From Lachnospiraceae bacterium (GTDB taxonomy: Bacteria > Bacillota > Clostridia > Lachnospirales > Lachnospiraceae), in the NCBI GenBank assembly GCA_017450105.1, contig JAFSXC010000044.1, positions 1-64,000 of the forward strand: 64,000 bases of DNA, given 5' to 3'. The notes below the pieces were generated by a model. That model ran no database searches. It was given only the letters and a program-made list of their open reading frames with translations, and was not told where the DNA came from. The translations under genes were made by a program, and so were the position numbers. Shown in pieces: positions 16,739 to 26,106 of this stretch; position 1 is the first letter of the stretch; each line of letters opens with the position of its first letter.

Positions 16739-17493
16739 TCGTTTTTCAACCTTCTCTGCCTGACGATCTCATAGCCGAGCACCCCGCAGGCCACGGACAC
16801 ATTCAGCGACCCGAGCTCTCCGTGCATCGGAATGGCCGCGGCATAATCGCAGTGTTCCTTCACGAGCCGGCTCACCCCGTTTCCCTCGTTTCCGAGCACC
16901 AGCACCATGGGGCCGGTAAGATCCAGCTCGTACATACTGGTCCCGCTCATATCCCCGCAGACAAACCAGAGTCCTCTTTTCTTCAGCTCCTCTATGGTCT
17001 GTACCAGGTTCCCGGTCTTTACCACGGGAACGAAGGAGGCGGCACCGGCCGAGGCCTTGACGGCCGCAGGAGTCAGGAGGGCGGAGCGCACCTTCGGAAG
17101 GATGATGCCGTGGGCGCCCGCCACATGGGCGGTACGGAGAATGGCTCCGAGATTATGCGGGTCCTGCACCTCATCCAGCAGAAAGAAAAAGGGAGGCTCT
17201 CCCCTTTCCTCCGCGATCCGGAAAAGCTCGTCCATTTCGACATAGGTCCCGGCACCGGCCAGCGCGATCACTCCCTGATGCGCCCTGTCCTTCGCCATTT
17301 CCGTCAGCCGTTCCTTCGGGAGGAACCGCACAACGGTATCCGTTTTTTTTGCCTCACGAAGGATGGTCCGAATCGGTCCATCCTTTAAGCCATCCTGTAC
17401 ATACAGCTTTTCGACTGTGGTCCCCGCGCGAAACAGCGCCAGAACGGCGTTTCGTCCGAAGACCAGACTTTCGTCCCTTTTTTCCTCATCCAT
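16729..17493 (-). CDS. rlmB: 23S rRNA (guanosine-2'-O-)-methyltransferase RlmB
   Basis: A 254-residue SPOUT methyltransferase using S-adenosylmethionine, acting on 23S rRNA G2251 by family. It has the N-terminal substrate-binding domain (LVFGRNAVLALFRAGT) and the SPOUT knot motifs: DEVQDPHNLGAILRTAH, VLVLGNEGNGVSRLV and SLNVSVACGVLGYEI. Length is usual. It overlaps mrnC by 8 bases and sigH by 10, so translation is probably coupled through the operon. Confidence 0.95.
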   Translation of the reverse strand: MDEEKRDESLVFGRNAVLALFRAGTTVEKLYVQDGLKDGPIRTILREAKKTDTVVRFLPKERLTEMAKDRAHQGVIALAGAGTYVEMDELFRIAEERGEPPFFFLLDEVQDPHNLGAILRTAHVAGAHGIILPKVRSALLTPAAVKASAGAASFVPVVKTGNLVQTIEELKKRGLWFVCGDMSGTSMYELDLTGPMVLVLGNEGNGVSRLVKEHCDYAAAIPMHGELGSLNVSVACGVLGYEIVRQRRLKNEWK

Positions 17494-17923
17494 TCTCTTC
17501 TACGTCCCCCATGCAGACCCTCATCAGCTCCATCAGCCGCGCTGTCTGATCCGTCAGGTAGAGATAACCGACCAAAGCCTCCACTCCCGTAGCCTTCCGG
17601 TACTCTCCGACCGACGCATGCTTCGCCGTCGTGGAAGGATTGGCGTTCCGCCCCCGCCGGTAAACGTCCGCCTCCTCCTCGGTAAGAAGCGAAGAAAGCC
17701 GCTCGGCGGCCTTCGCCTGGGCCTTCGCGTTTACAAGCTCCGCCGTCCTTCTGTGGAACTCCTTCGGGCTTCGGTTTTTTTCCCCCGCCACCGCAGAGCG
17801 GACGATCAGGGAATAGACCGCGTCGCCGAGAAAGGCCAGCGTCAGAGAAGACACCGTACGGATATCGGTTCTCTGAAGCGACAGAGCATCCCGGACCACG
17901 GCAAAGCTTAAGCCCTCTTCCAT
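17486..17923 (-). CDS. mrnC: Mini-ribonuclease III
   Basis: A 145-residue RNase III-like nuclease lacking a dsRNA-binding domain, which matures the ends of 23S rRNA in Bacillus. The catalytic segment is LAFLGDAVYSLIVRS (about 29-43), with the RGRNAN and later EALVGYLYL helix motifs that carry the second acidic residue. Length fits the family. It overlaps cysS by 16 bases and rlmB by 8, the conserved cysS-mrnC-rlmB order. Confidence 0.95.
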   Translation of the reverse strand: MEEGLSFAVVRDALSLQRTDIRTVSSLTLAFLGDAVYSLIVRSAVAGEKNRSPKEFHRRTAELVNAKAQAKAAERLSSLLTEEEADVYRRGRNANPSTTAKHASVGEYRKATGVEALVGYLYLTDQTARLMELMRVCMGDVEENG

Positions 17924-19314
17924 CGTACTCCTTCTCTGGTATCCTCCAAAAGGATGCCTTGAGCCAGAAGAGAATCCCGGATCTCATCCGCACGCGCGAA
18001 GTCCCTGTTTTTCCGCGCCTGATTCCGTTCCTCGATCAGAGCCTCCACCTCCTCGTCCAAAAGCTCCTCTTCCTTGTTAAGCCGAAGGCCCAGGACCTCC
18101 AGAAGGATCTCGATATTTTTTAAGGTTTGTTTTAAGAATTCGCTCGACTTGCCTTCTATATTGGAATTTGCGAACCGGACCAGGTTGAAGACAGCGGAGA
18201 TCGCATCCGCGGTATTCGCATCGTCCTCCATAGCCTCCTCGAATTCTCTCCTTATGGCGTCCTCCTCTTCCAGAAGCTTCCTTTCTTCTTCCGTAATCGG
18301 CGCATCTTCCTGGTTATCAATTTTAAATTTAATATTGCTCACCGCTGTTTCAATCCGCTGAAGCGAGGCTTTCGCCGCCTCCATCAGCTCCTTGCTGAAA
18401 TTCAGGGGGCTACGGTAATGCGCGCTGAGCATGAAGAAGCGCAGGACCATGGGATCATAGCGCTCCAGGATCTCCCGGACCGTAAAGAAATTTCCGAGAG
18501 ACTTGCTCATCTTGCGATTATCCACGTTCAGAAAGGCGTTGTGCATCCAGTAATGGGCAAAGGGCACCCCATTGGCCGCCTCGGACTGGGCGATCTCGTT
18601 TTCATGGTGGGGGAAGATCAGGTCCTCACCCCCCGCATGGATATCCATCGTATCCCCGAGATACTTCCGGCTCATGACCGAGCATTCGATATGCCAGCCC
18701 GGCCGGCCGTCGCACCAGGGCGAGGGCCAGAAGGGCTCGCCCTCCTTCTTCGGCTTCCACAGCACAAAGTCAAGCGGGTCCTCCTTTCCCTCCTCTCCCG
18801 CCACCCGGATCTCGCGATGACCCGCCTCCAGGTCGTCCAGGTTCTTATGGGAAAGCTTTCCGTACTCCGCAAAGCTCCTTGTCCGGTAATAGACCGTTCC
18901 GTCCGCGGCCACATAGGCATGGCCCTTGTCCACCAGCTTCTGAATCATATCGATCATGCCGTCGATCTCCTCGGTAGCCTTCGGATGCACGGTGGCCGGC
19001 TTGATGTTCAGGGCTTCCATGTCCTTTTTGCACTCGGCGATATAGCGGGCGCTGATCGCAGAGGCCGGAACGCCCTCCTCCTGCGCTTTTTTAATGATCT
19101 TATCGTCCACATCGGTAAAGTTGGACACATAATTCACCTTGTAGCCCTTGTACTCCATGTACCTGCGGAAGGTATCGAAGACGATCATCGGACGGGCATT
19201 TCCGATATGGATCAGGTTATAGACCGTGGGTCCGCAGACGTACATCGAAAGCTGGTTCGGTATGATCGGAACAAGCTCCTCCGCTTTTTTCGACATCGTA
19301 TTATAAATCTTCAT
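17908..19314 (-). CDS. cysS: Cysteinyl-tRNA synthetase
   Basis: A 468-residue class I aminoacyl-tRNA synthetase that charges tRNA-Cys. The zinc-binding and HIGH-equivalent motifs are CGPTVYNLIHIGNARP (about 28-43), and KMSKSLGN is present. The C-terminal helical domain is as expected. ATG 19314 has an AGGAGA site seven bases upstream. The 58-base gap to cysE has no clear terminator. No T-box features are seen before it. Confidence 0.97.
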   Translation of the reverse strand: MKIYNTMSKKAEELVPIIPNQLSMYVCGPTVYNLIHIGNARPMIVFDTFRRYMEYKGYKVNYVSNFTDVDDKIIKKAQEEGVPASAISARYIAECKKDMEALNIKPATVHPKATEEIDGMIDMIQKLVDKGHAYVAADGTVYYRTRSFAEYGKLSHKNLDDLEAGHREIRVAGEEGKEDPLDFVLWKPKKEGEPFWPSPWCDGRPGWHIECSVMSRKYLGDTMDIHAGGEDLIFPHHENEIAQSEAANGVPFAHYWMHNAFLNVDNRKMSKSLGNFFTVREILERYDPMVLRFFMLSAHYRSPLNFSKELMEAAKASLQRIETAVSNIKFKIDNQEDAPITEEERKLLEEEDAIRREFEEAMEDDANTADAISAVFNLVRFANSNIEGKSSEFLKQTLKNIEILLEVLGLRLNKEEELLDEEVEALIEERNQARKNRDFARADEIRDSLLAQGILLEDTREGVRWKRA

Positions 19315-19372
19315 TTAATTTCTCCTGTTCTTCTTCAGGACCACATTTTTTAAAATTACAATTTATTTTTCG

Positions 19373-20161
19373 TTAAATACCGAGTCCATAAATAAATTCA
19401 TCACTCGCGGGAAACTGCTTATCCCATTCCTCCCGGCTTCTCTTCGCTGCGGCCTTGAGCTCCTCCTCATAGCGCGTGATCTCGACCACCTTTTTCAGAT
19501 TCTCGGTCAGGACCCTGGTTTCCTGCTCCAGGTCAATGACACGGTTCACCAGGGCGGAATTTTCCCTCTGCAGAATCTGAATATCCTCACGCACCGGATC
19601 CGGCAGATGGATCTGATCCAGCTCGGAGTTGTCGATGGGCTTATTGTTCCGCCGCACGACCCGCCCCGGCACACCGACCACTGTACACTCCGGCGGCACA
19701 TCGTTGATCACAACGGAGCCGGCCCCGATCTTGCTGTTCCTTCCGATCGTAATGGACCCCAGGACCTTGGCCCCGGAGCTGATCATGACACCGTCCTCAA
19801 TCGTGGGGTGGCGTTTTCCGGTTTCCTTTCCGGTCCCTCCCAGGGTCACGCCCTGATACAGCGTAACATTGTCCCCGATAATCGTCGTTTCTCCGATAAT
19901 GACTCCGGTCCCGTGGTCAATAAAGAAGTTTTTCCCGATCACGGCTCCCGGATGAATCTCGATATTCGTTTTTCTCGCCGCACGCTGGCTGATGCAGCGG
20001 GCGCGGAAGAAATGGCCCTTCTGATAGGCCTTATGGGCCCTCCGGTAGCTTCTCATGACCTGGAAGGACGGATACAGAAATACCTCCCAGATGGTCCTGA
20101 TCGCCGGATCTCTTTTTCGGAACAGCTCATAGGCTTCCTTAGCGTCTTTGATGATCCCCAT
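19373..20161 (-). CDS. cysE: Serine O-acetyltransferase
   Basis: A 262-residue hexapeptide-repeat enzyme that acetylates L-serine, the first step of cysteine synthesis. The N-terminal helical part (1-65) is followed by left-handed beta-helix repeats with the catalytic FFIDHGTGVIIGET and TLYQGVTLGGTG, then the closing VVGVPGRVVRR. A further 75-residue charged helical tail makes it longer than the Bacillus enzyme. It lies 4 bases after ispF and before cysS, linking cysteine supply to cysteinyl-tRNA. Confidence 0.95.
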   Translation of the reverse strand: MGIIKDAKEAYELFRKRDPAIRTIWEVFLYPSFQVMRSYRRAHKAYQKGHFFRARCISQRAARKTNIEIHPGAVIGKNFFIDHGTGVIIGETTIIGDNVTLYQGVTLGGTGKETGKRHPTIEDGVMISSGAKVLGSITIGRNSKIGAGSVVINDVPPECTVVGVPGRVVRRNNKPIDNSELDQIHLPDPVREDIQILQRENSALVNRVIDLEQETRVLTENLKKVVEITRYEEELKAAAKRSREEWDKQFPASDEFIYGLGI

Positions 20162-20165
20162 TTTT

Positions 20166-20693
20166 CTATCCTTCCCGATATCGGCAGCCGGGACAGGCGT
20201 TTACGTCCCTGCTCGCTTCATAAAGCCCCTCGATCAGGGAAACGGCCTGGGCCGAAATCCCCTCCCCTCTCCCGGTAAAGCCCAGCCTCTCCTCGGTCGT
20301 CGCCTTGACGGAGACCTGGGTTATGCTGAGGTTTAAGGCCGAGGCCAGGTTCTGTCTCATTTCCTCGATATAGGGCCTGAGCTTCGGCGCCTGGGCAATA
20401 ATGGTAGCGTCAATGTTTCCGATACACCAGCCCTCTGCGTTCAGCCGCCGGCTGACCTCCTCCAGCAGGACCATGCTGCTGATCCCTGCATATTTTTCCT
20501 CCGTATCTGGAAAAAGGAGACCGATATCGCCGAGAGCCGCTGCGCCGAGGAGGCTGTCCATAACGGCATGGATCAGAACGTCCGCATCGCTGTGTCCGAG
20601 GAGCCCCTTTTCATAAGGGATCCTCACACCACCCAGGATCAGCTCCCTGTCCTCTGCCAGTCTATGCACATCATAACCGATACCCACTCTCAT
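20166..20693 (-). CDS. ispF: 2-C-methyl-D-erythritol 2,4-cyclodiphosphate synthase
   Basis: A 175-residue trimeric enzyme of the MEP isoprenoid pathway, converting CDP-ME 2-phosphate to MEcPP. Metal-binding DVHR ([12 protein letters not shown]) and [20 protein letters not shown] are present, as is the [16 protein letters not shown] segment. The frame is open 18 codons further up, but ATG 20693 fits the family start and has GGAGG 11 bases upstream. It heads the cysE/cysS/sigH run; ispD is not adjacent, unlike Bacillus. Transcription passes a leader hairpin at 20716-20775. Confidence 0.96.
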   Translation of the reverse strand: MRVGIGYDVHRLAEDRELILGGVRIPYEKGLLGHSDADVLIHAVMDSLLGAAALGDIGLLFPDTEEKYAGISSMVLLEEVSRRLNAEGWCIGNIDATIIAQAPKLRPYIEEMRQNLASALNLSITQVSVKATTEERLGFTGRGEGISAQAVSLIEGLYEASRDVNACPGCRYREG

Positions 20694-20715
20694 GTAAACG
20701 AATACCTCCGACAAG

Positions 20716-20775
20716 AAAAAGCCCCTTATACGAGGAGGAACCGCCAACTTTGGGGAAATTGGCGGTTCGTAAGGG
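20716..20775 (-). terminator. Attenuator-like hairpin in the ispF leader
   Basis: On the minus strand an inner 10-bp stem GAACCGCCAA/TTGGCGGTTC and an outer stem CCCCTTACG/CGTATAAGGGG are followed by C and five T, then the ispF ribosome site. It lies inside the leader, between the promoter at 20814-20841 and the ATG at 20693. A smaller AAAAAGTA/TACTTTTT hairpin precedes it. This is the shape of a leader terminator that must be passed to express the operon; no T-box or known riboswitch motif is recognised. Confidence 0.7.
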
Positions 20776-20813
20776 GAGAGTTCTAAAAAGTAAAATCTAC
20801 TTTTTATGCTCCC

Positions 20814-20841
20814 ACTATACCAAATACCTTTTAAAAAACAA
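20814..20841 (-). promoter_or_regulatory. Promoter of the ispF-cysE-cysS-sigH operon
   Basis: Minus strand -35 TTGTTT (20836-20841), 16-base spacer, -10 TATAGT (20814-20819). The expected start near 20807 leaves a leader of about 115 bases holding two hairpins. Confidence 0.65.
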
Positions 20842-20881
20842 TATAGATTTTGTTACATTTTTATGAATTTTACTTTTAATT

Positions 20882-21871
20882 TTATGCAAGTGCGGCAGTA
20901 ATGATCGCCATGGAATATACCTCGGAAGCGTTGCAGCCCCTGGAAAGATCGTTGATCGGGGCATTTAAGCCCATCAAAATCGGTCCGTAGGCGTCAAAAC
21001 GGCCGAGACGCTGCGCGATCTTATAGCCGATGTTGCCGGCGTTGATGTCCGGGAAGATAAAGGTATTGGCACGGCCTCCCAGCGGGCTGTTGGGACATTT
21101 CGTTCCCGCCACCTTCGGAGATACGGCGGCGTCAAACTGCATCTCACCGTCGATCACCGTATCGGGATAAAGGGCCTTTGTCCTGTTCGCGGCATTCCGC
21201 ATCTTATCCACGGTCTCACCGGCACCGGAGCCCAGCGTCGAATAGCTTAAGAAGGCCACCTTCGGGTCCATGCCGAAGATCCGCGCGCAGTTCATGGCTT
21301 CGCCGGCGATCTCCACGAGCTCGTCCTCATTGGGGTTAATGTTGATGGCGCAGTCGGCCATCGCAAGTACCTCGTTATCACCGGTCGCCGAGGCACGGAC
21401 CAGGATGTAGACCGAGGATACGATGGAATTCTCGGGCTTGGTCTTAATAAGCTGTAAGGCCGGGCGGACCGTATCCGCTGTCGTATAGGTCGCTCCGCCG
21501 AGAAGGGAATCCGCATACCCCATCTTGACGAGCATGGTTCCGAAATAGTTGGCGGACTTCAGCATCTCTCTGGCCTTTTCAGGCGTCATGCCCTTGTTCT
21601 TACGAAGCTCCACGAACAGATCCACCATCGTATCGATCTTTTCGAAATCGTAGGGGTCGATGATCTCCGCTCCCCGGATGTTGAACGCGGACTCCTCCGC
21701 CGCCTTGAAGATCTTTTCCTTATTTCCGACGAGGATCGGATGTAAAAAGGTACCTGCCAGAAGGCGCGATGCCGCCTCCAGGATCCTCGGATCCGTTCCC
21801 TCGGTAAAAACAATCTTTTTCGGATTCTTTCTCAGTTTGTCGATCATCATTCCAAATCCAAAGCTAGCCAT
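20882..21871 (-). CDS. pta: Phosphate acetyltransferase
   Basis: A 329-residue enzyme that converts acetyl-CoA and phosphate to acetyl phosphate, the first step of acetate formation with ATP yield by AckA. The short single-domain Pta form is seen: IVFTEGTDPRILEAASRLL at the start, the GGATYTTADTVRPALQLI and SYSTLGSGAG segments, and the closing GLNAPINDLSRGC. ATG 21871 has AGGGAGG nearby. It is not next to ackA, which lies 27 kb away at 48249-49439. Confidence 0.96.
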   Translation of the reverse strand: MASFGFGMMIDKLRKNPKKIVFTEGTDPRILEAASRLLAGTFLHPILVGNKEKIFKAAEESAFNIRGAEIIDPYDFEKIDTMVDLFVELRKNKGMTPEKAREMLKSANYFGTMLVKMGYADSLLGGATYTTADTVRPALQLIKTKPENSIVSSVYILVRASATGDNEVLAMADCAININPNEDELVEIAGEAMNCARIFGMDPKVAFLSYSTLGSGAGETVDKMRNAANRTKALYPDTVIDGEMQFDAAVSPKVAGTKCPNSPLGGRANTFIFPDINAGNIGYKIAQRLGRFDAYGPILMGLNAPINDLSRGCNASEVYSMAIITAALA

Positions 21872-21921
21872 AGTTCCCTCCCTTGTTTAATGAAAAATCT
21901 GTGTAACTGTTGTTGTTTTGC

Positions 21922-21949
21922 ATCTGCCGGGGTCCCCGTCCCGGCAGAT
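21922..21949. other. Stable hairpin between the RND gene and pta
   Basis: A perfect 10-bp stem ATCTGCCGGG/CCCGGCAGAT with an 8-base loop. It lies 45 bases after the RND stop and 51 bases before the pta start. On the minus strand it is not followed by a T-run, so it is a weak terminator candidate for the 14-gene operon or a pta leader element. Confidence 0.5.
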
Positions 21950-21993
21950 ACCGATTTATCTTTTATTCTACCAGAATCCCGCCAAAATACAAG

Positions 21994-24900
21994 CTACACG
22001 ATATCTCCGCGCAGGTCGTCGCTGACCTCCGTAAACTCCACGACCCTCGGCTTTTTCCGATAGAAGATGTCGTAAAGCACCGGAACGATGAACAGCGTCA
22101 TCAGCGTCGCATAGAGAAGGCCGACCGCCACAACGATGGCCATTTCCTTGCTCATATCGTTTCCGGCGTCCTGGCTGAAGACCATGGCCATCATGGCCAG
22201 GATCGTGGTCAGCGCCGTCATCAGGATCGGCCGCATCCGGGTCTTCCCGGTCTCGATCAGCGCCTCCCTCTTCTCCAGGCCGTGGATCCAGAGCTTGTTC
22301 GAATAATCCACGAACACAATTCCGTTATTTACCACGGTTCCCATCAGCACCAGGAAACCCATCAGGGACACCAGAGAAAGCTGTGAGCCGTAGATCAACA
22401 TACCGAGCAGCCCTCCCGTAAAGGCCAGGGGAACGGTAAAGATCACGATAAAGGGTCCGAGCAGGCTCTGGAACTGGGCCACCATGACCAGGTAGATCAG
22501 GATCGCACCCACCACGATCAGAAGGACCATCTGGGAGAGCATATCCACGGTATTCTCCACCTCTCCGCCGAACGACCAGGAGGTGTTGTCCGGAAGCGTT
22601 ATGTTTTTCAGCTTCTCCTCGACCTGCCGGCGCTGGAGCATGACGAAATATCCGTCCTCGCTCTCCGCGGTCACCGTAATCTGGCGGTTTCCGTCGCTCC
22701 GGTTGATCTCGGGCATACTCACTCCGACCTCGAGCCTCGCGACCTCCCGCAGCTTATGCGTTTTGGTCTCGGTCGTCCCGTCATCGTTCTTTACGGTCTC
22801 CTCGAACTCCAGGGACAGGAGGTTTTCCTTTGTCAGCTCATGATTCTCGTCATAGATCACCACATCCATATCCCGGTCATCGATGGAAAGCGTCACGGCG
22901 GACTTCTCCGTCGTCAGCTTTTCCGTTATGAGCTGGTAGAGCTGAGCCTCGGTCGTCCCGCAGCGCCGGGCCTTGTCCTTGTCGATCAGGAGCCGGAGCT
23001 CCGGCTCGGTATCCTCCAGCCCGTTTTTCACGTTTTTAAAGCCCGGGACCTCATTTAAGACCTCCATGACCTGCTCCGACGCGGTCTTCAGAGCCTCCAT
23101 GCTCGTACCCGAGATATCGATCTCCAGGCCGCTCCCGAGCAATGTGGTCATCTGTCCCATCATGGAATTGCTCACCGACACCTCCGCGTCGATGTTTTCC
23201 ACCGCGAGATTCAGATCCTTTACCAGCTTATTCAGCTCGTCGATCGTATCGCAGTCCTCCGCCGGAATTATGTAGGCGGAAATGCTGTGATAATCCGACC
23301 CGCCCCGCGAGGACAAGAAGGACCCGCCCATTCCGGAGGAGGAGCTGCCATCCATAACCCCGATGTAGGCGGCTTCCGGAACCGAGATCACGGCGTCCAC
23401 GATCTGATCCGCCTTTTTATAGGCGGTCTCCCGGTCATCCTCCTCAGGGATCTCGGCACTTAAGGTGATCTGCTCCGACCCGGCCTCCGGCAGAAGAACG
23501 ATCCCCATCGACAGGACCGCATAAACGCAGACGGCTAAAAGGACAACGGCGATCCCGAGCGGCACGATCTTGAACCGCAGGCAGAAGGCCAGGATCCTGC
23601 CGTAGAAATTCTGTACCCGGTCAAATATCTTATGCTCCCGCGGCTTTGCCTTCTGAAGGAGCCCCGCGCCCATGACCGGAACGACCGTCATGGCCACAAG
23701 CAGGGAGGCAGTCAGCGCAAAGGTAATGGTCAGGGAGAAGGGCAGCATGAGCTGACGCACCAGACCGGAGGTAAAGACGATCGGGAAGAAGACGCAGATC
23801 GTGGTCAGTGTGGAGCTGATTATGGCTCCGGCCACCTGCTTTGTCCCGTGGACAGCCGCGTCCGAGGAGGGAAGTCCCTTATACCTCAGACGGTAGATGT
23901 TTTCGATGACCACAATGGAATTGTCCACCAGCATTCCGACGGCCAGCGACAGGCCGAAGAGGGACATCATATTGATCGAAACCCCGGTAAAATACATGAT
24001 GACGATAGCCGTCAGGATCGAGAAGGGGATGGAGAAGGCCACCACCAGAGTCGGCCGGATATCAAGCAGAAAGATCGCGAGGATCAGCACCGCCAGACCG
24101 GCACCGATCAGCATACTCTGGAAGATCGAGCGGATGACCATGTCGATATAGTCTCCCTGGTCCACCAGACGGACGACGTGAAGCCCCGGATACTCCGCCT
24201 CCAGGTCCTTGATCACCTTCTGTACCAGATCGGATACCTTCGAGGTTCCCGCGGTGCTCCCCTTGAAGACGGAGAGGACGACGCCCCGTTCTCCGTTGAC
24301 CTTGGCATAGGAATCCCCGGCGTTGTCGGTAATAGTAAGCTCCGCGACATCGCTTAACCGGATATCGCCGATCTCATCGATATGGGTCAGCAGCATCGAG
24401 GATAACGTTTCCGGATCCGGATAGTTCTCCCCGATCTTCAGCATATAGGTTTCCCCGTCCGTGCTGTCGATATAGCCCGCGGGCATCGCAAAGTTCTGGG
24501 CATAGATCAGGCCGGACAGCGCATCCAGCGTCAGAAGCTGGTCCAGATTGGCCGTATCCAGCACCGCCTTTTTGGAGTCCTCGAACTGCTCTCTCGCTTT
24601 TTCCAGCTCCTCCTTCGCCTGGGTAAGCTGGTCCCGGCCGGCCTCGATCTGCATCATTCCGGCCGCAAGCTGAGCGGCTCCGCTGCCGAAGCCAGCCGCT
24701 GCCTCGATCTTTCCCGCCTCGGCCTTCCGATAGTTTTCGTCGAGATCCTCGGCCTTTTTCTGGACCTCATCATATACCGCCCTTGCCGCGGTAAGCTCGA
24801 TCTCCAGATTCGCCAGCTCCCCGTCGATCTGGGGGAGGCGGGTATGGACGATCTCATAGAGCTGCTGCAGAGAGGCAGCATCCAGCGCCGCAGCGCCTGC

Positions 24901-26100
24901 GCCCGCAGCGTTCGCGGTCTTTTTCACGGCCTTGGCAAGGTCCTTTAAATCCGTATTTCCGAGAAGCTCCGCCTGCGAGGCGAGAGCGTCCAGCGTCGCC
25001 TGAAGCTCGGGATTTCCAAGGGCCTCAACCTGCTTTTTAAACTGCTCCAGCCTTCCCGGCTTTTCGATCACCTCGGCCACGCTTCCCGGAAGCTTTGAGG
25101 AATCCAGGCCGTAGGAGGCCACGTCGATCCCAAGGAGCAGTCCCGTCGTCTCGATCCCCTGTACGAGCTGCTTCACCCCGGCAAACATCTCCTCTACCTG
25201 TGCGAGCTTTCCGGTAACATCGTTATCGATATAGGCCTGGCGCTCCGTACTCAGGGCCGTTTTGCTGGCCTCCAGCGAGGTAATGGACGCTCCATAGGCC
25301 GAAACGGAGGCCTCCGCCTGGTCGAGGGCCAGAGCTGCCTCCGAAAGCTGCTCGGTCGTGGTCCTCTGAGTATTTTCGAGCTCCCTTTCCTTGCCGTCGA
25401 GCTTGCTTTCCTGCGAATCCAGCTCGTCCTCGGCGTCCTTCAGCTCCTCCTCGGCGCTGGTAAGGTCCTCCTCGGCCTCGTCGAACTTTTTCTCCGCCTT
25501 TGTCCGGATCCGTTCATTCAGCCGGTCGATCCTATCCTGAACAAGATGCAGCTCCGCTCTTTCCTCTACCAGACCGCTGGCTTCCACATTCGCCACCCCG
25601 GAGATCCGTTCAAAGGAGGGGATGACCTTATCCTCCGCAAAATCGGAAAGCTCATAGATGTTCTTTCCGTCATAGCTCACCGCCGCGTACACCGTTGCCA
25701 TCATGTCCATCGAAATTTCCATAATATTCGGTGTACCGACCTCCTCGGGGAGGTAGGGCGTCGTCTGATTTACCGCGGAGCTCACCTTGACCATGGCGGA
25801 ATCCATGTCGGTGCCGCTCGTAAACTCCAGCGTAATGGCGCTGTAATTCTCCGCGCTGACCGAGGTTACCTGTTCCACGGCGGAAACGGTGCCGAGCGTA
25901 CTTTCCAGCGGCTTCGTCACCGTTTCCTCCACCTTCTCGGGCGTCGCGCCGGGATAGGTGGTGATGACCACCATGTAGGGAAGATCCATGTCGGGAAGCA
26001 GACTGGTCTCCATACGCATCAGGGCAACCGCGCCGATCAGCATGATGACGATCACCGCCACGATGACCGTAAAGGGTTTGCGGACACTGTATTTGATCAT
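21994..26100 (-). CDS. RND-family transporter with coiled-coil insertion
   Basis: A 1368-residue inner-membrane RND (HAE1/SwrC-like) permease, driven by proton motive force. TM1 is at 10-28; porter motifs PGATPEKVEETVTKPLE (50-66) and, later, the TM4 region with GMLVDNSIVVIENIYRLR are clear. The second half repeats the fold and ends with the usual TM block. It is about 300 residues longer than typical RND proteins: residues 190-520, inside the second porter subdomain, are an alanine/glutamate-rich coiled-coil region, after which the RND sequence resumes (YAQNFAMPAGYI). No periplasmic adaptor or outer-membrane partner is encoded nearby. It is the last gene of the ech-hyp-ABC run, 6 bases after the permease. 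Confidence 0.92.
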   Translation of the reverse strand: MIKYSVRKPFTVIVAVIVIMLIGAVALMRMETSLLPDMDLPYMVVITTYPGATPEKVEETVTKPLESTLGTVSAVEQVTSVSAENYSAITLEFTSGTDMDSAMVKVSSAVNQTTPYLPEEVGTPNIMEISMDMMATVYAAVSYDGKNIYELSDFAEDKVIPSFERISGVANVEASGLVEERAELHLVQDRIDRLNERIRTKAEKKFDEAEEDLTSAEEELKDAEDELDSQESKLDGKERELENTQRTTTEQLSEAALALDQAEASVSAYGASITSLEASKTALSTERQAYIDNDVTGKLAQVEEMFAGVKQLVQGIETTGLLLGIDVASYGLDSSKLPGSVAEVIEKPGRLEQFKKQVEALGNPELQATLDALASQAELLGNTDLKDLAKAVKKTANAAGAGAAALDAASLQQLYEIVHTRLPQIDGELANLEIELTAARAVYDEVQKKAEDLDENYRKAEAGKIEAAAGFGSGAAQLAAGMMQIEAGRDQLTQAKEELEKAREQFEDSKKAVLDTANLDQLLTLDALSGLIYAQNFAMPAGYIDSTDGETYMLKIGENYPDPETLSSMLLTHIDEIGDIRLSDVAELTITDNAGDSYAKVNGERGVVLSVFKGSTAGTSKVSDLVQKVIKDLEAEYPGLHVVRLVDQGDYIDMVIRSIFQSMLIGAGLAVLILAIFLLDIRPTLVVAFSIPFSILTAIVIMYFTGVSINMMSLFGLSLAVGMLVDNSIVVIENIYRLRYKGLPSSDAAVHGTKQVAGAIISSTLTTICVFFPIVFTSGLVRQLMLPFSLTITFALTASLLVAMTVVPVMGAGLLQKAKPREHKIFDRVQNFYGRILAFCLRFKIVPLGIAVVLLAVCVYAVLSMGIVLLPEAGSEQITLSAEIPEEDDRETAYKKADQIVDAVISVPEAAYIGVMDGSSSSGMGGSFLSSRGGSDYHSISAYIIPAEDCDTIDELNKLVKDLNLAVENIDAEVSVSNSMMGQMTTLLGSGLEIDISGTSMEALKTASEQVMEVLNEVPGFKNVKNGLEDTEPELRLLIDKDKARRCGTTEAQLYQLITEKLTTEKSAVTLSIDDRDMDVVIYDENHELTKENLLSLEFEETVKNDDGTTETKTHKLREVARLEVGVSMPEINRSDGNRQITVTAESEDGYFVMLQRRQVEEKLKNITLPDNTSWSFGGEVENTVDMLSQMVLLIVVGAILIYLVMVAQFQSLLGPFIVIFTVPLAFTGGLLGMLIYGSQLSLVSLMGFLVLMGTVVNNGIVFVDYSNKLWIHGLEKREALIETGKTRMRPILMTALTTILAMMAMVFSQDAGNDMSKEMAIVVAVGLLYATLMTLFIVPVLYDIFYRKKPRVVEFTEVSDDLRGDIV

Positions 26101-26106
26101 ATATTC

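Noticed and set aside
20701..20807. T-box riboswitch for cysteine before ispF-cysE-cysS
   Set aside because: The leader is only about 115 bases and I find no specifier loop or the AGGGTGGNACCGCG motif.
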